A stretch of 64,000 nt of DNA from Halocatena halophila. GTDB lineage: Archaea > Halobacteriota > Halobacteria > Halobacteriales > Haloarculaceae. The stretch lies in NCBI GenBank assembly GCA_027563145.1, contig CP071306.1, positions 806,001 to 870,000 of the forward strand, in the 5' to 3' direction. Made by a program: the position numbers and the translations under genes. Below, one piece after another: positions 9,088 to 17,547 of the stretch. The notes under the pieces were generated by a model. That model searched no databases. It worked only from the letters and a program-made list of their open reading frames with translations, and was not told where the DNA came from. Each line of letters starts with the position of its first letter. The stretch's first letter is position 1.

Positions 9088-10023
9088 TCAAGAGAAATCG
9101 TCGGCGGTGTACGTACACTCGGTGACGAGCGAGCTATCAAGAATATTCCTCGATTTATACCAGTCGCTGGACTCGAACACTGGCTTTGCACACTTATACT
9201 CGTCTGGATGGTGTCCACGCGAAACGTCAGCGTAGGCGTCAGCGATGTGGACGTTGCCCAGTGGCCATCGCCACTGTTCGGGCACGACGAGCATCCGGAT
9301 GTCGTCCTGGTGGATCTCTGTTCCGTCCATCTTCTGATGAAGATATGGATCGAAAAACAGCCCCTCGCCGTGGGTGCCAAGCAGTTCTGAATCCGGAAGA
9401 TCGATCGTACACGGCGAATCGAACGAGAGTGAGATCGTCGCCATCTCCGTTGCCATCGTGCAGCCGTCGAACTTCTCCGGTGGCTCGCCGTTCTGGAGAT
9501 CGGTAAGGAAATCGGCCGTGTCCGGAAACACCTCTAGATCCAGTTCGCTCTCGGCTTCGAACGATCCGTCAGAGCTTTTTGCACCGATCGGCTCGCCAGA
9601 CTGGTCTTTCACAGTGATCTCGTAGGTCCCGCCACTGCAGAGAAGGTCGCCCGAGAACAGCAGGTGCCATGAGTGATTCGCACCACCACCACGGGCCTGG
9701 GGCACAACCTTGAGGGTCATCTCTGTCACGTTTGCCGTGTTGTCCATCGCCTCCGTGACCGTGTAGCTTGCATCAACCGTGAGCAGGAAGTCGTTGTAGT
9801 CCCAGTCGGATTTCTCGAGGGTCCAGTCCTCATAGCCGAGCGTAAACTGGCCAGCATACGTCTGCATGTCGTGATGGCAATCCTCGACCGGAATACAACA
9901 GCACAGATCGTGTGCGTTCCCGGTACCTGCCAATGTACCGATCCCCGCAATCGACAGGGCTGTCGTTTTCAGCGCTGTTCGTCGTGTCATACTCGGCACG
10001 TGGCTGCTGTCGTCGTCAGTCAT
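9088..10023 (-). CDS. Tat-exported LruC-domain protein
   Basis: A 311-residue protein with a twin-arginine signal, MTRRTALKTTALSIAGIG, followed by LAGTGNAHD, so it is probably exported folded. The mature part has DYNDFLLTVDASYTV near residues 75-90, the signature of LruC/DUF4842 domains found in surface or secreted proteins. Cysteines are unusually frequent for a haloarchaeon (LCCCIPVEDC near the mature N-terminus plus about five more), suggesting disulfides or metal binding. The start could be 10023 or the internal ATG giving MTRRT at 9990. Function is unknown; LruC proteins have been linked to cell surfaces. The 3' end lies in a loose 115-bp gap after rfcL. Confidence 0.75.
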   Translation of the reverse strand: MTDDDSSHVPSMTRRTALKTTALSIAGIGTLAGTGNAHDLCCCIPVEDCHHDMQTYAGQFTLGYEDWTLEKSDWDYNDFLLTVDASYTVTEAMDNTANVTEMTLKVVPQARGGGANHSWHLLFSGDLLCSGGTYEITVKDQSGEPIGAKSSDGSFEAESELDLEVFPDTADFLTDLQNGEPPEKFDGCTMATEMATISLSFDSPCTIDLPDSELLGTHGEGLFFDPYLHQKMDGTEIHQDDIRMLVVPEQWRWPLGNVHIADAYADVSRGHHPDEYKCAKPVFESSDWYKSRNILDSSLVTECTYTADDFS

Positions 10024-10273
10024 GGTGTTTGCAACTGGGCTAGTACCCAACCGCCAGCCCCTAGTTTTCACTACTTTCTAATCATAGTTTTTCAGGACTG
10101 AATTAAATACTAATATCAATTTATGACTATATCGTAGAGACAGTATTGCTAACGGATGATATCGTCCGAATCGTTCACACTGTGCTGCCGAACACCGTCT
10201 AAAATAATATGGTATGTGGGAAAAAGTATCACACCCTAGAAACTGCTTTGTCCGTCCACAAAAATCTTCATCC

Positions 10274-10873
10274 ATGTTCCCAGAAACGATTTCGACCGAT
10301 CGCCTCTCGCTCGAGATACTCACCGAGGATCACCTTTTCGAGCTCTACGAGCACGCCTCAATTGATGCAGACCATATCGAGGAGATCACCGAGTATCTCA
10401 ACTGGTCGCCACACAAAACGCTCAACGAATCACGGGAATTCATCGAAAGCGCGTGCGAGGAGCGCGAATCGGGACGTGGCGTCACCTACGTCGTCTATCC
10501 ACGTGCTGATCAGGCGAACGCCGGCGAGTTTGGTGGGCTGTGTGGTCTCACCATCGACTGGCGAAAACGGACCGGAACGCTTGGCATCTGGTTGCGAAAG
10601 CCGTTGTGGGGCCGAGGCTACTCCGGCGAGCGCGCGGATGCATTGATAGCAATGGCGTTCGATCGCCTTGATCTGGAGCTCGTCGATGTGCTCCACCATG
10701 TCGACAACAACGCCTCCCGATCGGCGATCGAGACATACGTCGAACGACATGGTGGTCGCAAAGAAGGGATGCTCAGAAACTATCTCGTGTATGATGATGG
10801 ATCTGTCGTTGATACTATTCGTTATACGATTTCACAGAAAGAATTCGGAAAGAACAACGCGCAAAACGTGTGA
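10274..10873 (+). CDS. GNAT family N-acetyltransferase (RimJ/RimL-like)
   Basis: A 199-residue acyl-CoA-dependent N-acetyltransferase. It starts MFPETISTDRLSLEIL, a standard RimJ/RimL N-terminus, and holds GIWLRKPLWGRGYSGERADA, the acetyl-CoA pyrophosphate-binding segment, then VDNNASRSAIETY, the following family motif. The substrate cannot be predicted. An upstream in-frame start at 10214 is less likely because the MFPET start matches the family. A decayed relative of this gene occurs at 36878-37163. The preceding 250 bp is AT-rich and holds no gene. Confidence 0.88.
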   Translation: MFPETISTDRLSLEILTEDHLFELYEHASIDADHIEEITEYLNWSPHKTLNESREFIESACEERESGRGVTYVVYPRADQANAGEFGGLCGLTIDWRKRTGTLGIWLRKPLWGRGYSGERADALIAMAFDRLDLELVDVLHHVDNNASRSAIETYVERHGGRKEGMLRNYLVYDDGSVVDTIRYTISQKEFGKNNAQNV

Positions 10874-10964
10874 ATTTCCAACACTCTCGCCAAAATTGTC
10901 AAATCTAATTACTAACAAATATCCGAATACTTACTGTTATATCGACGGCTGAGAAACATCGGCT

Positions 10965-11885
10965 ATGGCTGCGATCGAACTCCACGGCGTAACCAAACGC
11001 TTCGGTAGCGTGCGGGCCCTGGATGATCTCGAACTGACGGTTCCGGAGGGCGAGATATACGGCTTTCTGGGTCCCAACGGTGCTGGGAAATCGACCACGA
11101 TCGACGTGTTGTTGGATTTCGTCCGTCCAACAGCTGGGCGGGCAACGGTGCTCGGCCACGACGCCCAGAGCGAATCCCGGGCGATCAGATCGCGCGTCGG
11201 CGTGTTGCCCGATGGGTATCACGTCTACGACCGGTTGACCGGCCGCCAGCACGTCCAGTTTGCGATGGACTCGAAAGGAATCGACGGCGAGCCGGCACCA
11301 GTGCTTGAACGAGTGGGGCTGACCGAGGCGATCGATCGACGCGCAGGGGGCTATTCGAAGGGAATGGCTCAGCGACTCGTCCTCGGGATGGCACTCGTCG
11401 GCAAGCCCGATCTACTCATCCTCGATGAGCCCTCCACCGGACTCGATCCAGCCGGAGCACGACGAATGCGCGAGATCATTCGCGAGGAGGCAGCCAGGGG
11501 AGCCGCAGTCTTCTTTTCGAGTCACATTCTTGGTCAGGTCGATGCGGTTTGTGACCGTGTCGGGATTCTCCGCGACGGAAGGCTGGTCGCAGAGGACACA
11601 CCACAGAATCTTCGCTCCTCGATTGGTTTTCAGTCGAAGATGGTCGTCCACGTGGATCGAACGCCATCCGATATCCGACAGCGCCTGAGTGCTCTCCAGG
11701 GCGTAACAGACGTGGCGGTTGCCGACGGGACGATAACAGTCGAGTCGGCCGATGACTCCAAATCAGCGGTGTTGACCACGATCGAAGAGAGCGGCGTGGC
11801 AGTCGAGGACTTCACCACGGAGAGCGCATCGCTTGAGGATCTGTTCATGGCATACACCAAAGACACACCAGAGGTGCCAGCATGA
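10965..11885 (+). CDS. ABC transporter ATP-binding protein
   Basis: A 306-residue ATPase subunit of an ABC-2 type exporter. Walker A is GPNGAGKST, the signature region is YSKGMAQRLVLGMAL, Walker B is LLILDEPSTGLDP, and the H-loop is FFSSHIL. The C-terminal extension after residue 220 is typical of the CcmA/DrrA-like class. The stop overlaps the start of the permease gene as ATGA, so the two are translated together. TTATAT at 10936-10941 lies about 26 bp before the start and could be the TATA box. The exported substrate is unknown. Confidence 0.93.
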   Translation: MAAIELHGVTKRFGSVRALDDLELTVPEGEIYGFLGPNGAGKSTTIDVLLDFVRPTAGRATVLGHDAQSESRAIRSRVGVLPDGYHVYDRLTGRQHVQFAMDSKGIDGEPAPVLERVGLTEAIDRRAGGYSKGMAQRLVLGMALVGKPDLLILDEPSTGLDPAGARRMREIIREEAARGAAVFFSSHILGQVDAVCDRVGILRDGRLVAEDTPQNLRSSIGFQSKMVVHVDRTPSDIRQRLSALQGVTDVAVADGTITVESADDSKSAVLTTIEESGVAVEDFTTESASLEDLFMAYTKDTPEVPA

Positions 11886-12733
11886 CCTGGACTGTCATTG
11901 CGCGCAAGGAGTTTCGTGACGCCAGCCGATCGAAGCTGCTGTGGCTCGTGGTGGGGCTGTTTGTGACCTTCGCTGGTGGCGCGGCGTATCTGTACGCACA
12001 GATCCCCTCGTTCCACATTGGTGGGCCGAGCACGGAGTTTTCTGCGGTCGGATTGCTCGTGTTTCTGGAATGGCCGGTGACGGTGCTCGTGCCGGTGATC
12101 GGGCTGTTGCTTGGGTATAAATCGATCGCCGGAGAGATCGAAAGCGGGAGCGTAAAGCTGTTGCTCTCTTTGCCACACAATCGCTCTGCGGTCGTCCTCG
12201 GAAAGCTCGCTGGGCGGTATCTCGTGTTGACGGTCGGCATCATCGCTGGATTTCTCGCGGCGAGCATCTTCGTTGCTGGGAGCTATCCGACGGCACAGGT
12301 TGGTGCCTCGATCGGATTCGTTCTGGTGACGATCGGGCTAGGATGGGCCTACATTTCGATCGGTACCTGCATTTCTGCGCTCACGCAGTCGACGACGCGG
12401 GCGGGCGCACTGATTTTCGGCGCGTACTTTCTGTTCGGATCGCTGTGGCAGCCGTTCGGACGACTCATCCACTGGGCGACGGCGGGATCGTTTTCCTTTG
12501 GGTTTACCGGTCCGCCGGAGTGGTTCGTCATTTTCTCACGATCGAGCCCGAACGGAGCGTTTCACGGCGTCCTTTCGGGACTGCTGTCGTTTGCGAAAAC
12601 CGATGCGGGCCTGTCTGCGTTTCAGGCTGATCCGTTCTATCTTTCGAGCTGGGTCGCCGGTCTGACGCTCGTGGGATGGGTCATCGCGCCGATACTCATT
12701 GGATATCTTCGATTTGCCGGTGCAGACGTCTGA
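11882..12733 (+). CDS. ABC-2 type transporter permease
   Basis: A 283-residue membrane subunit with six hydrophobic segments, partner of the ATPase encoded just upstream with an ATGA overlap. The N-terminus TWTVIARKEFRDASRSKLLW, and GEIESGSVKLLLSLPHNR after the second helix, are typical of the NosY/ABC-2 permease family. A large extracellular stretch lies between the fifth and sixth helices. The pair would form one exporter; no accessory gene suggests the substrate. Confidence 0.9.
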   Translation: MTWTVIARKEFRDASRSKLLWLVVGLFVTFAGGAAYLYAQIPSFHIGGPSTEFSAVGLLVFLEWPVTVLVPVIGLLLGYKSIAGEIESGSVKLLLSLPHNRSAVVLGKLAGRYLVLTVGIIAGFLAASIFVAGSYPTAQVGASIGFVLVTIGLGWAYISIGTCISALTQSTTRAGALIFGAYFLFGSLWQPFGRLIHWATAGSFSFGFTGPPEWFVIFSRSSPNGAFHGVLSGLLSFAKTDAGLSAFQADPFYLSSWVAGLTLVGWVIAPILIGYLRFAGADV

Positions 12734-12782
12734 GTGCTCAACGAAGGACAACTGATTACAGGACTGGCGTCAAATCCGGGAT

Positions 12783-13871
12783 ATGGAGCTACGATCGCCA
12801 CCGCTTTTCGAGGTGCATGCTGGGGCAGACGCTACAGTCACTGCGTTTGGCGGCTGGGAGATGCCTGTCGAGTTCGATTCGATCCGAACCGAACACGACG
12901 CTGTCAGGGAGTCGGTTGGGAAGTTCGACGTTTCACACATGGGCCAGATTGAGGTCGCGGGACCGGACGCTGCAAAGCTCATGCAGCGACTCACCACCAA
13001 TGACGTGAGTCAGCTCTCGGTCGGGACCGGACAGTACGCAGCGATTACGAACGACGATGGCGTCATGCTCGACGACACCGTTGTCTACCGACTCGATAGC
13101 GATGAGTTTCTGTTCATTCCGAACGCTGGCCATGACGAGGAGATGGAAGCCAGGTGGGACGAGTTTCGTGACTCGTTCGAGTTCAACTGTACGGTCGAGA
13201 ACACCACCGAAGAGTGGGCGATGATCGCGGTTCAAGGGCCCGACAGCGAGGCGCTCTGTCTCGACGCTGGAGTCGAAGTTGCAGATATCGGCCGATTCGA
13301 AATAGACACGGTCGAACTCGAGGGAGTTGACTGTTACTGTGCGCGGACGGGCTACACCGGCGAGGACGGCTTCGAGCTGCTCGCACCGGTCACACACGCA
13401 GAATCACTCTGGAAAGCGTTCGACTGCCAGCCGTGTGGGCTGGGCGCACGGGATACGCTCCGCCTTGAGCAGGGCTTTTTGCTCTCGGGACAGGATTTCG
13501 ACCCCGAATCGAATCCGAGAACGCCGTATGAAGCGGGAATCGGCTTCGCCGTCGACACTGACACCGAATTTGTCGGACGCGACGCACTCGCCGGTCCAGC
13601 ACGCGACCCAGACGAAAAGCTGGTTGGCTTTTCGCTCACCGAACGAGCCATTCCTCGTCACGGCTACGAAATCGAAGCCAGCGATGGATCGTCGCTCGGT
13701 GAAGTGACGAGTGGCACCCAGAGCCCGACGCTCGAAATTCCGATCGGACTGGGCTACGTTCCAGCAACACACGCAAGCGATGGAACCGAAATTGCTGTGG
13801 TCGTACGTGGAGACCGAAAGGCAGGATTCATCAGAAACCCACCCTTTGAGCAGGCAACAACGGATCAATGA
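12783..13871 (+). CDS. gcvT: Glycine cleavage system aminomethyltransferase (T protein)
   Basis: A 362-residue T protein that releases ammonia from the aminomethyl group carried by lipoyl GcvH and passes the one-carbon unit to a tetrahydrofolate-type carrier. Family segments seen are [13 protein letters not shown] near residue 20, [28 protein letters not shown] at about 185-195 and [10 protein letters not shown]. It overlaps gcvH by ATGA. The P protein genes are not next to it: a minus-strand operon follows gcvH. It starts 50 bp after the ABC permease. Confidence 0.95.
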   Translation: MELRSPPLFEVHAGADATVTAFGGWEMPVEFDSIRTEHDAVRESVGKFDVSHMGQIEVAGPDAAKLMQRLTTNDVSQLSVGTGQYAAITNDDGVMLDDTVVYRLDSDEFLFIPNAGHDEEMEARWDEFRDSFEFNCTVENTTEEWAMIAVQGPDSEALCLDAGVEVADIGRFEIDTVELEGVDCYCARTGYTGEDGFELLAPVTHAESLWKAFDCQPCGLGARDTLRLEQGFLLSGQDFDPESNPRTPYEAGIGFAVDTDTEFVGRDALAGPARDPDEKLVGFSLTERAIPRHGYEIEASDGSSLGEVTSGTQSPTLEIPIGLGYVPATHASDGTEIAVVVRGDRKAGFIRNPPFEQATTDQ

Positions 13872-14257
13872 GCTTCGAAGTACCCGAGGACAAACAGTAT
13901 CTCGAAACACACGAATGGGCACAGATCGACACGGACGCGAACACCGCCAGGATTGGCATTTCTGCGTTCGCACAGGACGAACTCGGTGACATCGTCTTCG
14001 TCGAGCTACCGGCCGTTGGTGATGAAATCGAACAGAACACCGAGTTTGGTGTCGTCGAATCGATCAAGGCCGTCTCGGATCTGTACGCGCCACTGTCGGG
14101 GACGGTCAGTGCTGTCAACGAACTCGTCTTCGACACTCCTGAGCTGCTCAACGAGGAGCCCTATGGGGACGGCTGGTTGCTCGAGATCGAATCGATCGAT
14201 ACCGATGAGACCGACGCATTGCTCGAAGCAGACGCCTACGAACAGCAGATAGAATAG
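13868..14257 (+). CDS. gcvH: Glycine cleavage system H protein
   Basis: A 129-residue lipoyl carrier protein. The lipoylated lysine is K67 within [15 protein letters not shown], and the fold is framed by THEWAQID near the N-terminus and DGWLLEIE near the C-terminus. It moves the aminomethyl group from the P protein to GcvT. The four-base overlap with gcvT implies coupled translation. The C-terminus is acidic. It is convergent with hemA, whose stop is 2 bp downstream. Confidence 0.96.
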   Translation: MSFEVPEDKQYLETHEWAQIDTDANTARIGISAFAQDELGDIVFVELPAVGDEIEQNTEFGVVESIKAVSDLYAPLSGTVSAVNELVFDTPELLNEEPYGDGWLLEIESIDTDETDALLEADAYEQQIE

Positions 14258-14259
14258 TA

Positions 14260-15564
14260 TTAATCGTCGTCTGCGCTTTCTGGGTGCACTGCGGTGGCCC
14301 CAGTGCGGACAGACCGCTCGGTATCGCCCGGATCGAACAGTTGGAGCGCGGTGTTGATCGTCGACCAGTCGTCGCGCTCTGCTGCATCACGGAGGCTTTT
14401 GGTTGGAGCAGCGAGCAACTGATTGATCAGCGAGTCTGCCAACGACTCGACCGTCGCTCTCTGTTCGGCCGTCAGCTCGCCATCAGCACGGAGCTTCGAA
14501 AGCGCCGTCGAGAGTTCCCGTTCTTTCATTCGTTCGGCACCCTCGTACATGGCGGCGATCACCTCATCGGCCTGTTTGCGTTTATACTGGATCAACAGCC
14601 GATCGACGGCGGTGTCAATCATCGATTCGACGGCGAGCGCCGCCTGTTCTCGGTTTGCCGTCGTTGCCCGTGTGATCTCTTCTAATGCGTCCAGATCGTA
14701 CACCGTTATGCCCGCACACTCTGTGAGGGTGGGATCGATATCACGTGGCTGGGCAATATCGATGAACGTCGTCCGGCCGATATCACGCGATTCCAACAAC
14801 GAACGATCGATGATCTGCTCGTCGCTGGCGGTGGCACTGACCACGAGATCTGTCGATTCGAGTGCCACACCGAGCGAATCGAGCCCTATCGCCGTTCCGT
14901 TATCAATCGCGGTGGCAATATGTGTGGCGCGATCGACCGTTCGGTTGGCTACCACCACCCGTTCAGCAGCCGTCGAGAGCGCATTGGCTGCGATGGCACC
15001 CATTTCACCCGCACCGACGACCGTCGCCGTTGCCGAGGAGAGATCGATTCGACGGGCCGCCAGTTCTACGGCCGCACTCCCCAGTGAAACGACGCCTTCG
15101 TTGATTGTGGTTTCCGTTCGAGCGCGCTCGCCGACATGAATCGCTTTCGTGATCGCTGCCTCGAGCACCGGACCGATGCCACCACGCTCGGTGGCGGTGG
15201 CATAGGCGTCACGTACCTGTCCGAGGATCTGATCCTCACCGAGGACGAGCGACTCAAGGCCACACGCGACGCGAAGGAGGTGTTCGAGCGCAGTTTCGTG
15301 ATCGAGCCGGTGGCGAGCGTCAGCCGGGACGGCTGGCGTCGCCGTTTCGAGTGCTGTAGAGCCAGTATCTGCCGATTCCGTGACGACGTACCATTCGGCA
15401 CGGTTGCACGTCTGGAGACAGAACGCTTCGGAGACGCTCGGCGAATCGAGAAGGGCATCGACGATGGCTGCGGGTGGTCGGGCACAGGCCGCCTCAATCG
15501 TCTCGATATCAGCGTGGCTGTGGGCGACCGACCAACCCGTGATAACACCAGATCCAGCCGTCAT
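14260..15564 (-). CDS. hemA: Glutamyl-tRNA reductase
   Basis: A 434-residue NADPH-dependent enzyme that reduces glutamyl-tRNA to glutamate-1-semialdehyde, the first committed step of tetrapyrrole synthesis. The catalytic cysteine is C53 in FCLQTCNRAEW, the NADPH motif is VVGAGEMGAIAA near residue 180, and the C-terminal dimerisation domain is rich in charged helices. It is the last gene of a three-gene operon with precorrin-2 dehydrogenase and the AhbA/B-like protein; its start overlaps the upstream stop as ATGA. The operon links entry into the pathway with the siroheme branch. Confidence 0.96.
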   Translation of the reverse strand: MTAGSGVITGWSVAHSHADIETIEAACARPPAAIVDALLDSPSVSEAFCLQTCNRAEWYVVTESADTGSTALETATPAVPADARHRLDHETALEHLLRVACGLESLVLGEDQILGQVRDAYATATERGGIGPVLEAAITKAIHVGERARTETTINEGVVSLGSAAVELAARRIDLSSATATVVGAGEMGAIAANALSTAAERVVVANRTVDRATHIATAIDNGTAIGLDSLGVALESTDLVVSATASDEQIIDRSLLESRDIGRTTFIDIAQPRDIDPTLTECAGITVYDLDALEEITRATTANREQAALAVESMIDTAVDRLLIQYKRKQADEVIAAMYEGAERMKERELSTALSKLRADGELTAEQRATVESLADSLINQLLAAPTKSLRDAAERDDWSTINTALQLFDPGDTERSVRTGATAVHPESADDD

Positions 15565-16208
15565 TTCGTCTCACCCAGGGCCCTAGCGATGGTTTCGCTC
15601 ACTACGTGTGCAGTGTTGGAATGGGGATCACCTAAAGTCTTCCAAACACGATCGGACGAGACGACGGCCCGGAGTGCTTGTCGACGGTCGGCCGGTGATT
15701 CATCCGCCAGCCGTTCGCGCTGGCTGCCAAGGATCGTTGCGAGTGCTCCGGCACCCTCAATCGTCGGTTCGATTTTCTTCCGGAGCGTTCGGCTCAGTGC
15801 TGGACTGTTCGCCCCCGAGGAGATGCCCACCACCACCGGCTCATCGCGAATCATCGATGGAATCGTGACGTCGCCAACCGTGCGGTCAGTTCCGGTCGAT
15901 CGATCTGCACGATTGCAGAGCACGCTCGTCTCTGCAACTGCGGCGTCGATTGCGTCGTTAACCGACGGATCGTCCGTTGCTGCCACCACCAGTGCGGGCG
16001 CAACTCGTTCGATCCAGGATTCGATGGTCGAGGGCGTTGGCCGACAGCGGATGCGCTCTGCGCCGCCGAACGAGCCGGACACGAACGTTGGGCTCAGCAC
16101 GATCACTGTCGCTTCGGTCGCAAACGTTCTGGCACGACGCTGTCCAACAGCACCGCCACCAACGATCAACACCCGTTCATCAGTGAAATCGTGTGCAAGC
16201 AAGATCAC
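15561..16208 (-). CDS. Precorrin-2 dehydrogenase / sirohydrochlorin ferrochelatase-like protein
   Basis: A 215-residue protein of the Met8p/CysG-N family. The Rossmann motif VLIVGGGAVGQRRA starts at about residue 13, followed by TEATVIVLSPTF and later LVVAATDDPSVND, the family Asp region, and LCNRAD. It oxidises precorrin-2 to sirohydrochlorin with NAD; whether it also inserts iron is not visible. It overlaps both neighbours by four bases, between the AhbA/B-like gene and hemA, as expected for the siroheme route to haem. In many annotations this gene is named sirC or cysG. Confidence 0.92.
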   Translation of the reverse strand: MILLAHDFTDERVLIVGGGAVGQRRARTFATEATVIVLSPTFVSGSFGGAERIRCRPTPSTIESWIERVAPALVVAATDDPSVNDAIDAAVAETSVLCNRADRSTGTDRTVGDVTIPSMIRDEPVVVGISSGANSPALSRTLRKKIEPTIEGAGALATILGSQRERLADESPADRRQALRAVVSSDRVWKTLGDPHSNTAHVVSETIARALGETK

Positions 16209-17269
16209 GATGACTCCACCGATGCGTTGAGTCGCTCATCAAGCCGGATGCCGGTCTTTTTCAACACCGACGTTGAGAACAGGGTCGTCCAGTCCTCGTC
16301 GGTGACCGGCCAGAACTCACCCATCCGTTCTTCGACCGTTCGAATGCGTGCATCCGACTCCGACTCACTGCGGCCATGGGTCATCGCAAAGAAGTTGTAC
16401 GGCCAGACGCCGTCGTGGCGTGGCCGTTCGTAACAGTGGGTTACAAACTCCAGTTCGGCTATTGCCGGGCCAACCTCTGCGAGTCGGTCGTCGGGAACGT
16501 CCCACACTGTCATGCCATTTTCCGTATAGCCCAGTGCGTAGTGGTTCGGAACCACGCCGATTCGACGGATCTTCCCTTCAGCCCTGAATCTGGCGATCGT
16601 CTCACGAACCCACGATGGCGAGCGATCGATCTCCTCGGCCACCGTCGCGTATGGTTGTGACGTGATCGGAAGCCCATCCTGAATGGCGAGCAACAGATCA
16701 CGCTCTGTGGCCGTAATTTCAGTGCGATCCGTGGGCTTTGGCGACGGCCCGCGATCGGAACAATCGATCGGCGCGTCCCTGAGTGGCCCATTGATCGGGA
16801 ACTTCGCCTCGACGCGAAACTCCTGTTGTTTGGGCATGTTGTAGGTGGGCTGGCCGGTTTCGCGCTCGATTTCATCGAGCACCGTTTCCACGCGGTCTGG
16901 ATCCCCGACAGAAACGACGAACCAGACGTTGAGATGGTCGTGCGCGCGTTCGTAATTGTGTGCGACCTCCCGGTGATCGTTGATTAGCTCAACGTTCTCT
17001 TCGAACTGATCGGCCGGTGCGTGTGTGGCGACGAGCGTTGCCGTTCCACCGATTTCCTCGGCGTTGATAAGCGGGCCGAATCGAGTGAGAATTCCAGCAT
17101 CATCCAGCGACCGAATTCGATCGCGCAACTGCTCGGCGGTGATCGACACGCCAGCAGATCGAAGGGCAGCTGCCGCCGCATCGAACGGCGCGTCACAGAC
17201 CGGAAATCCACCCTGAAAGCCGTTGATGATGGCTCGGTCGGTGGCGTCTGCGTCGTCGAGCGTACTCAT
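16205..17269 (-). CDS. Siroheme decarboxylase, fused AhbA/AhbB-type (Lrp/AsnC-like)
   Basis: A 354-residue protein made of two related Lrp/AsnC-like halves. Each begins with a winged-helix segment (DATDRAIINGFQGGFPV near the start and ATERDLLLAIQDGLPI near residue 190) and continues with an effector-like domain; the first ends NMPKQQEFRVEAKF and the second holds THCYERPRHDGVWPYNFF, motifs seen in NirDL and AhbA/AhbB proteins. These enzymes remove two carboxyl groups from siroheme on the way to haem. Position in an operon with precorrin-2 dehydrogenase and hemA supports this over a role as a DNA-binding regulator. The ATG at 17269 is preferred to the upstream GTG at 17275. Confidence 0.87.
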   Translation of the reverse strand: MSTLDDADATDRAIINGFQGGFPVCDAPFDAAAAALRSAGVSITAEQLRDRIRSLDDAGILTRFGPLINAEEIGGTATLVATHAPADQFEENVELINDHREVAHNYERAHDHLNVWFVVSVGDPDRVETVLDEIERETGQPTYNMPKQQEFRVEAKFPINGPLRDAPIDCSDRGPSPKPTDRTEITATERDLLLAIQDGLPITSQPYATVAEEIDRSPSWVRETIARFRAEGKIRRIGVVPNHYALGYTENGMTVWDVPDDRLAEVGPAIAELEFVTHCYERPRHDGVWPYNFFAMTHGRSESESDARIRTVEERMGEFWPVTDEDWTTLFSTSVLKKTGIRLDERLNASVESS

Positions 17270-17328
17270 TGTCACAACTCGGTGCTATCGGCTGATAAAC
17301 GCCACGTTCGACCGAATTCGTTAGGTGT

Positions 17329-17511
17329 ATGGAAACCGTTATCATAGATGTGCCCTGCTTCGTTGTCTGTACGGACTGCGGGAAAAGTGACTCCTACGCC
17401 GATAGACACGCGGCCCGTCGGGACGACTGGCACGAGCTTTCGATCGATGGCGTGGTCGGTCCTGCCGATCAGTCCGAGTGGTACGGGCTCTGTCCGGAGT
17501 GCAGCCGGTGA
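17329..17511 (+). CDS. Small zinc-finger protein, unknown function
   Basis: A 60-residue protein with CFVVCTDC near residues 10-17 and CPEC at the C-terminus (56-59), four of the cysteines spaced as a zinc-binding pair of knuckles. It is divergent from the haem operon, with 59 bp between the starts. The family is not one I can name; such zinc-finger microproteins are frequent in haloarchaea and some affect growth or biofilm formation. Alternative frames on both strands overlap this stretch, but only this one has the paired cysteines. Confidence 0.7.
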   Translation: METVIIDVPCFVVCTDCGKSDSYADRHAARRDDWHELSIDGVVGPADQSEWYGLCPECSR

Positions 17512-17547
17512 CTCCCTGCCCAATGCGACTGTAACTGAGGAGTGTAC

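Noticed and set aside
15136-16230. Long plus-strand frame of 364 codons
   Set aside because: It lies opposite hemA and the precursor dehydrogenase, both of which have clear family motifs; it is a codon-bias shadow.
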